Origin: Clonostachys chloroleuca
Lineage: Eukaryota > Ascomycota > Sordariomycetes > Hypocreales > Bionectriaceae
Length of the DNA: 64,000 nucleotides
Direction of reading: 5' to 3'
NCBI GenBank assembly: GCA_037952775.1
Contig: JBANAY010000003.1
Location: 30,070,001 to 30,134,000 of the forward strand
The notes under the pieces were generated by a model that was not told where the DNA came from, searched no databases, and worked only from the letters and a program-made list of their open reading frames with translations. Positions 20,780 through 33,253 of this stretch are shown here, one piece after another. The position numbers and the translations under genes were made by a program. Each line of letters opens with the position of its first letter. Position 1 is the first letter of the stretch.

Positions 20780-23700
20780 TATTAATAACTCTTATTCAGC
20801 TAATTACTTTATCTTAATTACTATATAATAATAAAGAAGATATTATAGCTGCTATAGTACCTTAAGCTTAGTAATAGTATACTCCTACTACTAATAATAA
20901 TCTATCTGTTCTAACTATTAAGGATAATACTATAGATAAGAATAGTAATAATAATAGTAAGAATAATAATAATTATACTAAGGAAATATAGCTCTTATAA
21001 AACTAAATTAACTAACTTTATATATACTTTATAAATACCTACTAGGAGCTAGCTAATATAATAGCTATTATAGTATAATAAGCTGCTATATATACTAATC
21101 TCTAGGTTTAAGCTGTAACTACTATTTAAGGAAGAGAGTTAGAATAACTACTTAAGCTACTACTATCTAAAATATTTAATAGAACCTAAAATAAACTTTA
21201 GGGATTTATAATTTAACTCTAAGTATACTTTAACTACTTTCCTATTATACTTAATACTAGTAAAAGGAAGATTATATATATTTACTTATAACTTAAGAGA
21301 GTTATATTTAACTAGTTTAAATCTATTATAAGGGAATACTTTAGTAAATAAAAAAGTTAATAAACTATTAATATTATAATAAGCTTTAATTACTTTATAG
21401 AAATTCTTAAGTAAATCTTTAGTATTTAAGATAAGAAGTATAAGATAGAATATAAAATTAATATACTTACTTAGAAGGGATTATATTTAACCTTTAGTAC
21501 TTACTACCTCTAGCTACTAGCTAAGACTAAATAGAATAAGGAATATACTATATCTTACTATTTTAACTAATTTAAAAAGAAAGTTTAAGAAGAACTATAT
21601 AAGGAGAATAGACTAAAAAGTATTTATAAATATATAACTATAGCTATAAGGATTAATAACTAGTAATATTATTAGTAAATCTATAATAGAAAGATAACTT
21701 ATTTTACTAATACTAGAAAACTATAATAGTAGTATACTAGAACCTGAGGAATATATAAAACTTAGTATAGCTAGAAAATAATAAGAAGAAATCTAATAAA
21801 TCTTCTAAGAGCTTAAGGAAAAGCTTAAATAAAGGGAACTAATCCTAGGATTTAGACTACCTACTAAATATAAATATATATTCTATTATACTAATAGAGT
21901 TATTCTATAAAACTCTACTAAAAAGAAATAATACTAGTAGATAAGAATAGAAATTAAAGCTAAATATAATAAACTCTATATATACTATTAAAAGAAGATA
22001 TAGGAATAATATTTAGATATATTAGAAGAACTAGTTATTTTTAGAAATAATACTATTAGTACTATATAGCTTAGTAATAGTATATATAAAATACTAATCT
22101 ATATAGAGATAATATAGATATATAACTATCCTCTAGAATTATAGATAATCTACTATAATAATTAATACTAAGTATATTAGATAGAGAAAGCTAAGAATAA
22201 TTTCTTTTTATACCTTAATAGAAGAATATCTAATAAATATACTATAGAATAAATATAATAGTTTATATACTAATAATATAATATAAAATAATATACTATC
22301 TTTAAAAAAGATCTAGAAGAATATTCTGAAGAATATACTTATAGCGAACTACTAGTAGAATTATATTCTGAACTAAAATATAAGGTTTATAAAAAGACTA
22401 AGATTAAACTATAGTATAAAAATAAGGATCTTAAAGATTAAGTAATAGCTAAATATAATAGTTAAATTAAATAATACTATAACTAGAAGTATAAAAACTA
22501 TCTGGAAGCTAAAATAATAGCTCTAGAACTAGCTAAATATAATAATAATAATATAAACCCTGCTAAACTATATCTATAGTAATATTAACTATAGGAAGAA
22601 GAAATAAGGTAATACTATAAATAAAATATACTATCTCTAATAGATAATAGAGAAAATAATAATATAGAGAAATAAGAAATTACCTCTATTAATAAAAAGA
22701 AATAGAATAAAGCTTACTCTAATAATAGGATACTTATAATAATTAGTAAACTAAATAATTAGAAAAAGAAATATAAATAATTTATTCCTAGTTCTATAGA
22801 TAAATTAAGAATTTTTATAGATATTTTAAAATAAGTATTTAAGAATAAAGAAGAGTAAAAATAGTTTAAATAATAAGTTAACTAGATAAAAAATAATATA
22901 AACTATTTATAATAGGGCTATAGTATAATAAAATAATATTAAATTAGAAGACTCTAGAAACTATAGAGGGAGGAAATTTAATTAATATTATTATAGATAT
23001 TAAGATTAAGGGATACTAGCTTATAGTATAGATAAACTATAAAGTATTATATAACTATATCTTACTAGTAGTAATTAACTAACTCTACTTACTATAGAGA
23101 ATAAAGAAGAAGTCCTATAATATTATAATCCTAGATAGAATATTATTTAAGTATAATAATAGAATTATTAATTCTAAAACTAATTACCTTATAATTAAAA
23201 TCTAAGGGAAAAAATTTAATATTATATATAACCTAGTACTATTAAATTTCTATAATATTATATTAGGATTACTATAGCTATAAAATATAAACTTACTAAT
23301 AGATTAGTTTACTAGCTATATAGAGTAAAGGGATATTTTTATAAATCTATATTAGGATTAATAGAAATTAAAATTTTATTAGATATTAGAAGAATATAAT
23401 AATTTCTTAATAACTAAAAGTATTACTATAAAAAACTAAAATAATAACTTATAATAATAAGTAGATATAGTAATTATAGTTTTAATAGTACTATAACTTA
23501 ATATACTAAAGAATTTATTCTATTAAGAATTATAATAAATAAAATAAATCTTAGGCTAGATATAAAAATTAGAATAACCCTTAGAAATAGATTTTATTAA
23601 TTAGATATATATAATAAATTAATAAAAATATAATTATAATATTAAGTTTAATCTATAGTATAAATAAGTAAGAAAAGAATAACTATAAAAAGATAAAGAG

Positions 23701-25726
23701 AAATACCTTAAAAAAGGAAAACTAGATTATATTCTAAAGGAATATTAGAAATATAATAAGCTATTTAAAGAAACTCTAGAAACCGGATTATTATAGTATA
23801 GCTAATAGAATTATAAAATTTCTATTATTAATAGAGGAGAACCAGCTTTCTATAAACTCTATAACCTTATAAAACCTTAGTTATAAATACTCTATAAATA
23901 TATTAATAATATATTAGTAAAAGGCTATATATAGCTATTAACTTTATCTACAGAATACTCTATAATATTTATATTTAAAAAGAATAATAAACTCTATTTA
24001 GTTATTAATTATTACTAACTAAATAAGATTATATATAAAGACAGAATACTCTTACTACTAATTATAGAACTTAGAGATTAGTTATAGAGTAAATAATAGT
24101 TTACTATACTAGATCTAAAGAAAGCTTATAACTTAATATAAATTAAAGAAGGAGATAAATAGAAAATAGTATTTAGAATAAAGTTTAGTTTATATAAGTA
24201 TCTTATTATATTCTTCAGACTAATAAATATATCTATAATATTCTAATAAATAATTAATTAAGTACTCTAAGAGTATTTTAATATCTTTATAGTTATATAT
24301 CTTAATAATATTTTAATATTTTTAAATAATTTAGATATATATAAGGAATATATATATAAAGTCTTAAAGAAACTAGAAGATATAAACCTCCTAGTAGAAC
24401 CTAAGAAAAATTAGTTTTATATTAAAGAAGTTAACTTCCTAGGATATACTATTTAACCTAATAAAATATAAATAGAAAAAAGTAAAATTACTATAGTTTC
24501 TAAATAGGAAGAACTAATTAATATTAAGAAAGTATAAGCCTTCCTTGGATTTACTAATTATTACTAATAATTTATTAAAAATTATAGAAAGATTACTATA
24601 CTACTATATAATCTAATAAAAAAGAAAAAAGAATTTTAATAGAACTTAAAATACTAAGATATATTTAATAATATTAAGAACTATATAACTAATAAACCTA
24701 TACTATACCTTATAGTATTCTATTTAAAGAAACTATATAGTATAGAACTTAACTACCCTATCTATAATAAAGAATTTATAGCTATAATATATATATTTAA
24801 AGAATTTAAATACTACTACCTAGGAATATAATATAAGGTTAAGATATATATAGATTATAAGAATATTTAGTATTTTACTATAACTTAGTAACTTAATAAA
24901 TAATAAATATACTATACTAAATACTTATCTAAATTTAACTATAAAATTATATATTAAAAAGGATTAGAAAATAAATAAACTAATACTCTCAGCTAGAAAC
25001 CTAAGTATAAATAAATAATTCTAAAAACTAATAGATAACTATTTTTAATAAATAATAAAGGATATTTAGTATAATAAACTTTAGATACTATACTAAGAGA
25101 AATAGTATATACTAAAGTCTAGATAGAAGCTATACTAAATATAAAAATACTATAATAAGATATAAGAATAGTACTTATTAAAGAAATCTATAAGTATCTG
25201 CTCTTAGGATATTAAGGAGTTAAGAAAATATTTAATAGAATAAGATAATATTATAATTACCCTAGTCTATAAAAAGATATATAAACTATAGTTTCAGAAT
25301 ATAATACTTATATATAAATTAAATCTATAAGATATAAACTATATAGAGAATTTAAACTAGTTTTAGTACTAGAATAACTATAGTAATTAATATCCTTTAA
25401 CTATATTATTAAGCTACTATTATTAATAGAACCTATAATAGGAATATAATATAATAGTATCCTAATTATTATTAATAAACTTATAAAGTATAAGTATTTT
25501 ATTCTATATATAGAAATAAGTTCTATAGAAAACCTTATATATTAATTCCTATAATATATAGTTAGTTACTATAGATTACCTAAAGAAATAATCTTAGATA
25601 AAGGAATAACTTTTACCTCTAAATTTTAATAATCCCTTATAGTATAAATAGATACTAAGTATAAGCTTTTAATAGCTTACTACCCTTAGAGTAATAGATA
25701 AATAGAATATTTAAATTAAATATTAG

Positions 25727-25942
25727 TATTAGTAGTTAACTGATAGGTCACCTGATAAGGTATATGACCAGAGGTCTAACCCCGCGCCTTATCCCTTAGA
25801 AGGGCGTTGCAGCAGAAGATAGAGAGCTTTAGCAATTAATATAACTACGAGGAGACCCCTAATAGCAGGTTAGACTACTGCTAGGCTCCTACGATACACT
25901 TATGACCCCTTTACTCCCTTGAACTGACCCTTACCTCTGATA
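25727..25942 (+). repeat. left LTR of the nested element (216 bp)
   Basis: Begins TATTAGTAGTTAACTGATAG and ends CCTCTGATA. Retains GC-rich patches such as ccccgcgcc. Confidence 0.9.
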
Positions 25943-27015
25943 TATTAATTACTCTACCTGCTATAATAGGAAGGGACTATTAGGGTATATAAGTATATAA
26001 GGCTGCGACCAGCAACTCTACAATATTTGACCAGTGATCTACTAGCTATAAGCTGGAAAAGCCTTTATTAACCTTGGAATATAGAGAGATAAAATCCTAT
26101 AATAAAACAGCTGATCTATAAGCTTCAGAGAGACTATAAGCTAACTAGCGAGCTTATTATAGCTTAGTAGTAAGTTGAAGGTATATAGTATAAAGAGATT
26201 AATAAAGAAGATAAAGGAGAATAAGAGTATATAAAAGGGAGGGTAATCTTCTTATATATCTAAGCAGTAAGCCTATAAATAAGTTATAAAATACCTATAT
26301 ATATCTTACTAGTAACCCTCTGGGGTATTATATATTAGCAGGATACAGGCCTATAGAGATAACTGCTATTAAACCTATAAGCCTATAAGCCTATAAGTAT
26401 TAAGATAAATAATAAGTCTATACCTATAAGATTAAAAGCAGAAGACTATATATATATTACTTATAAGTCTATAGTAGTTCTTATAGGAATAAGTAGTATT
26501 ATAAGGAGTAAGAGTAGTAAAGGAAGAGACCCCTTTATATTACTTCTGTACCTAGCTCTATAAGTACTATAGGTATATTCTATATTAGGGTATAACCTAA
26601 TAGTAAGTATCTTACTTATTTAGAGGGTTTTAGCTATATATAGGAAGTATATAATTAGCCTATCTTTAGTATATATCTTAAAGAGTTAACTATAATCTAG
26701 TAGTTTAAGGAGAGTTAACTATAACCTGATAGCTTAATAGAGTATTACTATAACTATACTAGTCTTAGAGGGGTACTAGAGGAGCTGCCTTATTAGGGGA
26801 TACCCTATAGTATATAGATACTAGTTATTATAATAAACTAGCTATTAGGGAGAATAGTATAAGTAGGATAATTCCTATATAGAAGAAAAGTAAGAAGCTA
26901 GTAATAGAAAAGTAATAGAATTATAAGAGTAAGAGAGTTATAAGTAGCAGGTTATACTCCTAGTATACTATAAAAAGAAGAGTATTATATAGATATTACT
27001 ACTAGTATACTGTAC

Positions 27016-27056
27016 TATATAAGTAAGAGAGAAGTAAGAGAGAAGTAAGAGAGTTA
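27016..27056 (+). repeat. short tandem repeat inside the nested element
   Basis: The unit gtaagagagaa recurs about three times (agtaagagagaagtaagag...). Related gtaagagag copies are scattered through 26.9-27.5 kb. Confidence 0.7.
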
Positions 27057-29112
27057 TAAGTAGTAGATAGTACTATTAGTACTATAAATAAACAGAGAGT
27101 AATAGAAAGTAACTATAGATATTACTACTAGTATAATATAATAAATAAGTAAGAGAGTTATAAAAGAACTACTGGAAATTTACTACTAATTACTAATCTT
27201 TACCCCTTATTTTCTCTAAACCTCTTTTATTTTAACTACTAATATTAGTATAAATTTAATTTAATTTATTAATAGTAGTAGATAAGTAAGTAAAAAGTAA
27301 GAGAATAGTAAGGGAAGTTAGAATATTATACTAAAGTATAGTAGTTATAATTAAGAGTAAATATAGAAGAGAAGAATTATAGTATTATAGATATACTATA
27401 ATATATAAGTAAAAGAGTCTTAATTACTTTATAATAGAAAAGAGAAAAAGTAGTATTTAGCTAACTAGGGTACTACCCCTCTAATACTATAAGAATAAAT
27501 AATAAATATAAAGATAAATTAAAAAAATAGCTAACTAGTAGTACTACTATAAATATATAAGAGACTATCCGGGGACTAGCCCCTTACTCCTCCTTATCCT
27601 TCTTATCCTCCTCTACAGGGAAGAAATTAGGTACTATAAGTAGTACTATATAATTACTAAGGGCTATATAGAACCCAGAGCTATAGCTAGATTAATAATA
27701 GATTAGTAAGTAAATAGTAAGAGAGAAGTAAGAGATATAAATATTAGCTTAGTAGATAGCTATAGCTACTATTATTTAAAAGCAGTTAACTACTTTAAGA
27801 AAAAGTTAATTATAGAAATAATTATAAGCCTAGTAAGCCTCTTGCTTATAAGTAGTAAGCCTAGCAGCAGCTTAGTTAGTAGCTATACTAGTCTTCTTCT
27901 TTATAGTCTGAAGGGCCTAATATACCTTCTATTAAAGGGCTTTTAACTTATCCTATTTAGTAGTTAATAACAGACTAGTAATAGACTAGTAAGAGAAAAG
28001 ACCTACCTTATTAATAACCTCCTTAGAGGCCTTAGCTATAAGGGCTACTGCAGTAGTTTTATAATTACTGCTAATTACAGATAAATAGGGTTTACTATAT
28101 ATAGTATAGTATATATACTTTTCAGAATTAGCTATTATAGAGTTAATAATTAGAATACTAGAAAGTCTTAAGTCCTATAATAGTAAATATATACTATTAC
28201 TATTATTATAGTAGGTAGGGACTAGCTCTGAGTTATTAAAAGCTGCTAATATAGTTAGGTAGTAATAGTAGATCTTATTATTCCTATTAGTAGTTAGTAA
28301 TAAATCTTAAGTATAGTACTAATATTAGGTTTATATCTTTAAATTAAAGGTCTAACCCTCCTTAAGCTTTTTAGCCCTAGATAATATAGTAAGAGAGGAG
28401 GTAATAGGTCTAGATATATTAGTTAAGTATCTTATATAATCTAATAGTAATCCAGAGGATATTTATATAATAATAATAGTAGTAGTATACTTTCTTTACT
28501 GTTTTAAGTTAGCTGTAATATACAGGTACAGGTTATAATATTAAGACCTAGCTACTTATAAGAGATAATAATAATAATATATAAAGAAGGAAGAAATTAA
28601 AAAATAATAAAGGATAAATATAAGCTATAAGAAGGAGAGTTACTATTATTAAATAAGTTCTTAATAATTCTCCCTCTATTAATCTTTTATATATAATAGC
28701 TATATATAACTAAGAGGTCTATTATAGGGGCTATAATAATAATAGTAGTAATTTACTTATATACCTATAAGTTACAGGCGAGGTACTTATAAGAGTATTA
28801 TAGAGATAATTATATATAGTTATATTTAACTACTAAAAGATCCTATTATTATATAGCTTTAATAGAGAAATCCCTATATAATTATAAACTATAAGCTAAT
28901 AGTAATAGGAAGGATAGTTAGTAGTAAGGTACAGGAGAGGTATATAGCCTAGGTAGCTATTACTCTTTTCTTTACCTATAGAAGGGTTTTTAATAAGGAT
29001 AGCAGGAAGCTAGGATATAAAGTATTTTATATAGGAGGATAGCCTGAGGGTATTATAAGATTAGCAGCTATATTATTAGTACTGCGGATAGTACTAGTAA
29101 GGGAGGATAATC

Positions 29113-29328
29113 TATTAGTAATTAACTAATAGGTTATCTAATAAGGTATATAACTAGAGGTCTGATCCTATGCCTTATCCCTTAGAAAGGTATTATAGCA
29201 GAAGATAGAGAGCTTCAGCAATTAATATAACCACGAGGAGACCTCTAACAGCAGGTTAGACTGCTGCTAGGCTCCTACAATATACTTATAACCCCTTCAC
29301 TCCCTTAAACCGACCCTTGCCTCTGATA
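29113..29328 (+). repeat. right LTR of the nested element (216 bp)
   Basis: Begins TATTAGTAATTAACTAATAG and ends CCTCTGATA. Differs from the left LTR mainly by transitions. Confidence 0.9.
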
Positions 29329-30696
29329 ATTAGAATAATACTTATAAGTATATATTAATTATAAATAAGATAATTAGGTATAACTATTATCTATAGCTTA
29401 AATTATATATAATAGCTTAGTATAAGAATCTACCTAGCTTATATCTATATATATAAACTATAGCTATAAATTAGAATTCTAGAACTAATAAATACTTAAT
29501 AAACTAGATATACCTACTGCTATACTTATAAAGGAAATATTATACTTATTATATATAGAAATAAAAATAGAATTAGAATTTATTTAAAAAAGAATAAAGA
29601 AATACTATAATAAAATAAGATTAAAGGGACTAATCTTAAAGGAAGAAGATAAAGTCTATCTACTCTATAAAAATATTATAATAATATAACTAAGTAATAA
29701 ATTAAACTATAAAAAGTTAGAACTATTTAAAATCCTAAAGAAAAAATCAGATACTAACTATAAACTATTACTATTGGATATAATATATATCTACTTAGTT
29801 TTTTATATCTTATTACTTAAAAAAAAATTAGAAAATACTCTAGATTAAAACTATCTAATTAAAGTCTATAAAGAAAAATATAAATTAGAAAAAATACTAA
29901 AGAAAGAAGTTAGAAATAGATAAATATTCTACTTTATTAAATAGAAAGAGTATACTAATAATAATAATACCTAGGAACCTACTAGATATCTAAAGAACTA
30001 TTAAAAGCTTATTTAATAGTATTACTAGACCTAGAAATACCTATCCTAATAAACTAAGAAGGAGAAAGCTCTATATCCTCTTAAAGAAATACTAAATTAA
30101 TCTTAATCTCTAAGAAAACAGGCTCAGATAAAGAAGTAGCTTTTAAGAAAGAAGCTGCCTTATAAGCTATCTCTTCTACCTCCTTCTTCTTAATATACTT
30201 AAACTCTTTAATACTATTAATATTATAAGATACTACTTATATTATTTTATTAAGCTATAATTTCTTTTATTAATAAAGATATTAAATTTTTATATCTATA
30301 AACTAATACTACTTCTCTACTACCTCGAGCTTAGACTTAAGCTTTCTATACTAATTAGTAATCTAATATAGCTAGCTAGTAATTAGACCCTAAGTATTAT
30401 AATAGGCTTAATTATTTTTAATATAATAGAAATACCTTAATAAAGAACCTTCAGATCTAAAATACTTATAACTATATACTTTATAGTAGCTATACTCTGT
30501 TTTTATTATAAAAGGATTAAGTAAGATAGTATTAATTAAAGAATTATACTAAATAGTCTTCTTATAAAGAGATTTCTATATATAGTTAGATATTATTCTA
30601 GGAAGTATAAAGAAATAATAGGAAGAAGTTAGTATACTTACTAACTAGGCTGCTAAATCTAGTCTTAAGAATATAACTAATAGGGAGAGAATATTA

Positions 30697-31059
30697 TATT
30701 ATAAATTTAACTAATATATACTATTATATATAAACTCTACTTTTTCTCTCTAATTATATCTGGATTATCTAGATCTTATAATAATCCTTATAATTTTTAA
30801 CTTAGGATTATTACTAAGCCTTAATAATTCCCTAGTATATATATATATTTATTTTACTAGATAAAATACTCTTTTAGATAGTTATTAATAATATTATCTA
30901 TATATCTATTATTACTAGCTCTATAATACTTATATATTAATAGTAACTTATATTATATAGTCTAAGATAACCTGATTATACTACTCAGAATAATACTCTG
31001 ATTAGTTTAACCCCGATCTACTCTAGACCCCGTCCAGTATAAGTTAACCAACCGTTATA
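30697..31059 (+). repeat. right LTR of Gypsy 1 (363 bp)
   Basis: Starts TATTATAAATTT (TG changed to TA) and ends CAACCGTTATA. It follows a purine-rich tract and is followed by the CTCTC duplication. Confidence 0.92.
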
Positions 31060-31064
31060 CTCTC

Positions 31065-32123
31065 TTTATTTAATAAAAAACTATATAAGTATAGAGTAAA
31101 GAGTTTTAAATAATTCTTATACTCTAGGCCTTATAAAGAAACTCTAAATTAAGTATTTAAAAACTATAAAACTTTATAATATTAACTATACTATCTTAAT
31201 CTTTTAAAAATATAGCTAAACTACTTAAGAGGATTTTTAGTATAATAATTAGAATCTTACTAATCTAGAAGAACAGGTTATTATTAAGAGGGTTCTTAAT
31301 CTAGATTTTTAAATATTTTTACTATATCTTATTAAGATAGAAGATATAACTAATCTCCTACTATATAATTATAATATAGAGTATATTAATATTAATTAGG
31401 TTTCTTACTTTATTAAGTATTAACTACTACTTAAGATAATTCTATCTTATAAATATAATTATTAGAGAGTTTTATATAAAAATCTTAAGATTATCTAATT
31501 ATAGTTTAATCTTATATAGAATATAGTAGTTAAGTATAGTATTTTTAATAAGAATATTTATAATTTTAATAAGATTAGTTTTCTAATAAGTTAGATTAAT
31601 ATTTATACTATAGTTATATACTCTAATTAAATAATAAGATCTAAATAAATATAATCTAGTAATTAGAAATAGATTTCTTTAATCTATATAATTAATAGAG
31701 CTAGCTAGATAATTCTATTATTTCTAATAGTAAAAAACTAATATTATCTTTTATTCTAGATCTAAGAATTTAACTTATTATTTAATTAGAGAATTTCTAT
31801 TAGTAAAAATAGCTAGATTTTAAATAAAATTATTATAGATTGAATTAAGTATTTTAATAAAAGTATTTAATTAGAACTAAGAGTAAATATTATTTTCTTA
31901 TACTAAATAGCTATAAGAGCTATTACTTAATAGAGTTTAAGAAATATTATAAGGAAAATAATATTATTACTCTCTATATATCTCTTTACTCTTCTTATCT
32001 ACTCTAGCTATTAGATATTAATTATTTTAGCTTATTAAAAAAGATATATAACTAGTAAATTAAATATCTAATAAAGATTTAAATTATCTATATTATAAAG
32101 AAAGATTTCTTTCTAGTATTTAT
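31065..32123 (+). mobile_element. Fot1/pogo-type transposase relic (Tc1/mariner superfamily)
   Basis: Reading one frame through the stops gives LTNLEEQVIIKRVLNLDF (about 31257-31310), then KIEDITNLLLYNYNI. NIYNFNKISFLI (about 31554-31590) corresponds to the family's IYNxDETGF, with the catalytic Asp and Glu changed (DE to NK). The final AYxKRYITSKLNI and FKLSIL match the block after the third catalytic residue (family AYGRQIE...HIDKxDF). These are host-domesticated-like pogo/Fot1 cut-and-paste transposases of filamentous fungi. The 5' part was cut by the Gypsy 1 insertion and the 3' end by the element that starts at about 32124. Dead copy. Confidence 0.8.
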
Positions 32124-32852
32124 TATTGAAATTACAGTGGACTATAAGGTGTATTAGGCCTTAAGACCGCTATAACTAGCAGCAGCAGAAGTTTTTAGCT
32201 TCTAACTTATAGTGAATACTCCTCTATAACTTAGTTAAATTTTATACTAGAAAGTCAGTTTATAGTATATTTTATAGTATAAAAGGATCTTATTTTGATA
32301 AGAGGAACTAGAAAATTATACTAATTTCTCTTATAGGTCTACTGACTAAAAACTACTCTAAAACCCACTATAGCAGCTTCCCGAGCTACTTTTAATTTTC
32401 TATAAAATTTATTACTATAGGAAATCTAAAAAATTAACTCCTAACTACTAAACTATAAGATAGATATATATAACCTTTTTAAGACCTACTTTTATCTGAA
32501 AGAGCTAGTTAAGCTGATCAGTTAAGTATAGATATTAGATATTTTATCTTTAAAGCTGAAGGAGATATCTAAGATCTAAGGTCTAGTCTAGGGTAGGTTA
32601 GTTATAGGGTAGCTTAGGTATAGGTTAGGGTACTAGAAGTTACTCAGTCTTTTCCTGAATTTTCTAGACCCTTATTTAGGCTAATATAGCCTAATAACCT
32701 ATAAATAACGCTGCTAACGCTCCTAGCCCTAAAGAGGAACTGAAGCCCGCTAAGCTGTAGCGGTTATAGCGGCCTGTAGCCACTGACCCACAGTGGCTGC
32801 AACCGCTATTAGCTAGTGATCGTAATCGCTATCGGATAGCGGTCTCAATCGC

Positions 32853-33253
32853 TGTTAGAACCGAGGCTTCGTATAATTCGATGCGATTAGTCATAATCAA
32901 GGGCAGTTTGCTCTAAATATACCTCCTTTCCTAGATTAAAAGAGTATTAGGCTTAAAGGAGAGGTATATACTAAATTATATAATTATTCCTACCAGAAGT
33001 ATTAGAATAGTATAACTTAGATAAATATAATAATATAATTTCTATCTATGTTGGAAGGACTTCCTTAGCATATGCTGTTGGATAGGTTCTGTTATATTCT
33101 GTATATATTCTTCTCTAGCTAGCTAGCTGGCCTACGGGCCCGTGGCCCGGGGTTAAATAGAGGCTGGAGCGGTCACGTGGTTAGGCCACGTGATCGCAAG
33201 AGCCCTGACTAACTAGCTATCCCGACAATCTATTTAATATATAAGATTAAATA
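32853..33253 (+). repeat. left LTR of Copia, interrupted
   Basis: Begins TGTTAGAACCGAGGC and ends ...AGATTAAATA. Interrupted at 33049-33232 by a solo LTR plus its target duplication. Net length 217 bp. Confidence 0.88.
33049..33227 (+). mobile_element. solo LTR, 179 bp, not RIP-mutated
   Basis: Runs from TGTTGGAAGGACTTCC to ATCCCGACA (TG...CA ends), flanked by ATCTA (33044-33048, 33228-33232). It is GC-rich (gggcccgtggcccgggg) and contains a palindrome, cacgtggttaggccacgtg. It stands out sharply from the surrounding mutated DNA. The structure fits a solo LTR left after LTR-LTR recombination, or a very small TRIM-type remnant. No second copy was seen in the window. Confidence 0.85.

Larger units (their letters stand above)
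25727..29328 (+). mobile_element. nested non-autonomous LTR element, 3.6 kb
   Basis: LTRs of exactly 216 bp (25727-25942 and 29113-29328) are flanked by the duplicated target ATTAG (25722-25726, 29329-29333). Comparing with the uninterrupted Gypsy copy at about 46920 confirms the empty site. Both LTRs begin TATTAG and end CTGATA, consistent with an original TG...CA mutated by RIP. A purine tract (aagggaggataa) precedes the right LTR. The 3.17-kb interior shows no RT, RNase H or integrase motif on either strand, so it is probably a LARD-like or gag-only element mobilised by a relative. It is less eroded in its LTRs than the host Gypsy copy. Confidence 0.88.
20417..31059 (+). mobile_element. 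Ty3/Gypsy chromovirus 1, RIP-mutated, with a nested LTR element
   Basis: LTRs of exactly 363 bp (20417-20779 and 30697-31059) are flanked by the 5-bp target duplication CTCTC (20412-20416, 31060-31064). A purine tract (agggagagaata) precedes the right LTR. Internal order is gag (about 20930-22900), protease region, RT (LDLKKAYNLI near 24110; IYLNNILIF near 24300 for YLDDILIF), RNase H, integrase and a C-terminal chromodomain (about 29860-30000: KLEKILKKEVRNR, then KEYTNNNNT). This order defines a chromovirus, whose chromodomain steers integration towards heterochromatin marks. Relative to the second copy, about 100 bases with the RNase H first Asp are deleted near 24690. The nested element at 25727-29328 splits integrase. 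There are many stops and no coding capacity. Confidence 0.92.

Noticed and set aside
33049..33227. Recently acquired GC-rich gene or regulatory element
   Set aside because: TG...CA ends and a perfect 5-bp target duplication identify it as a solo LTR.
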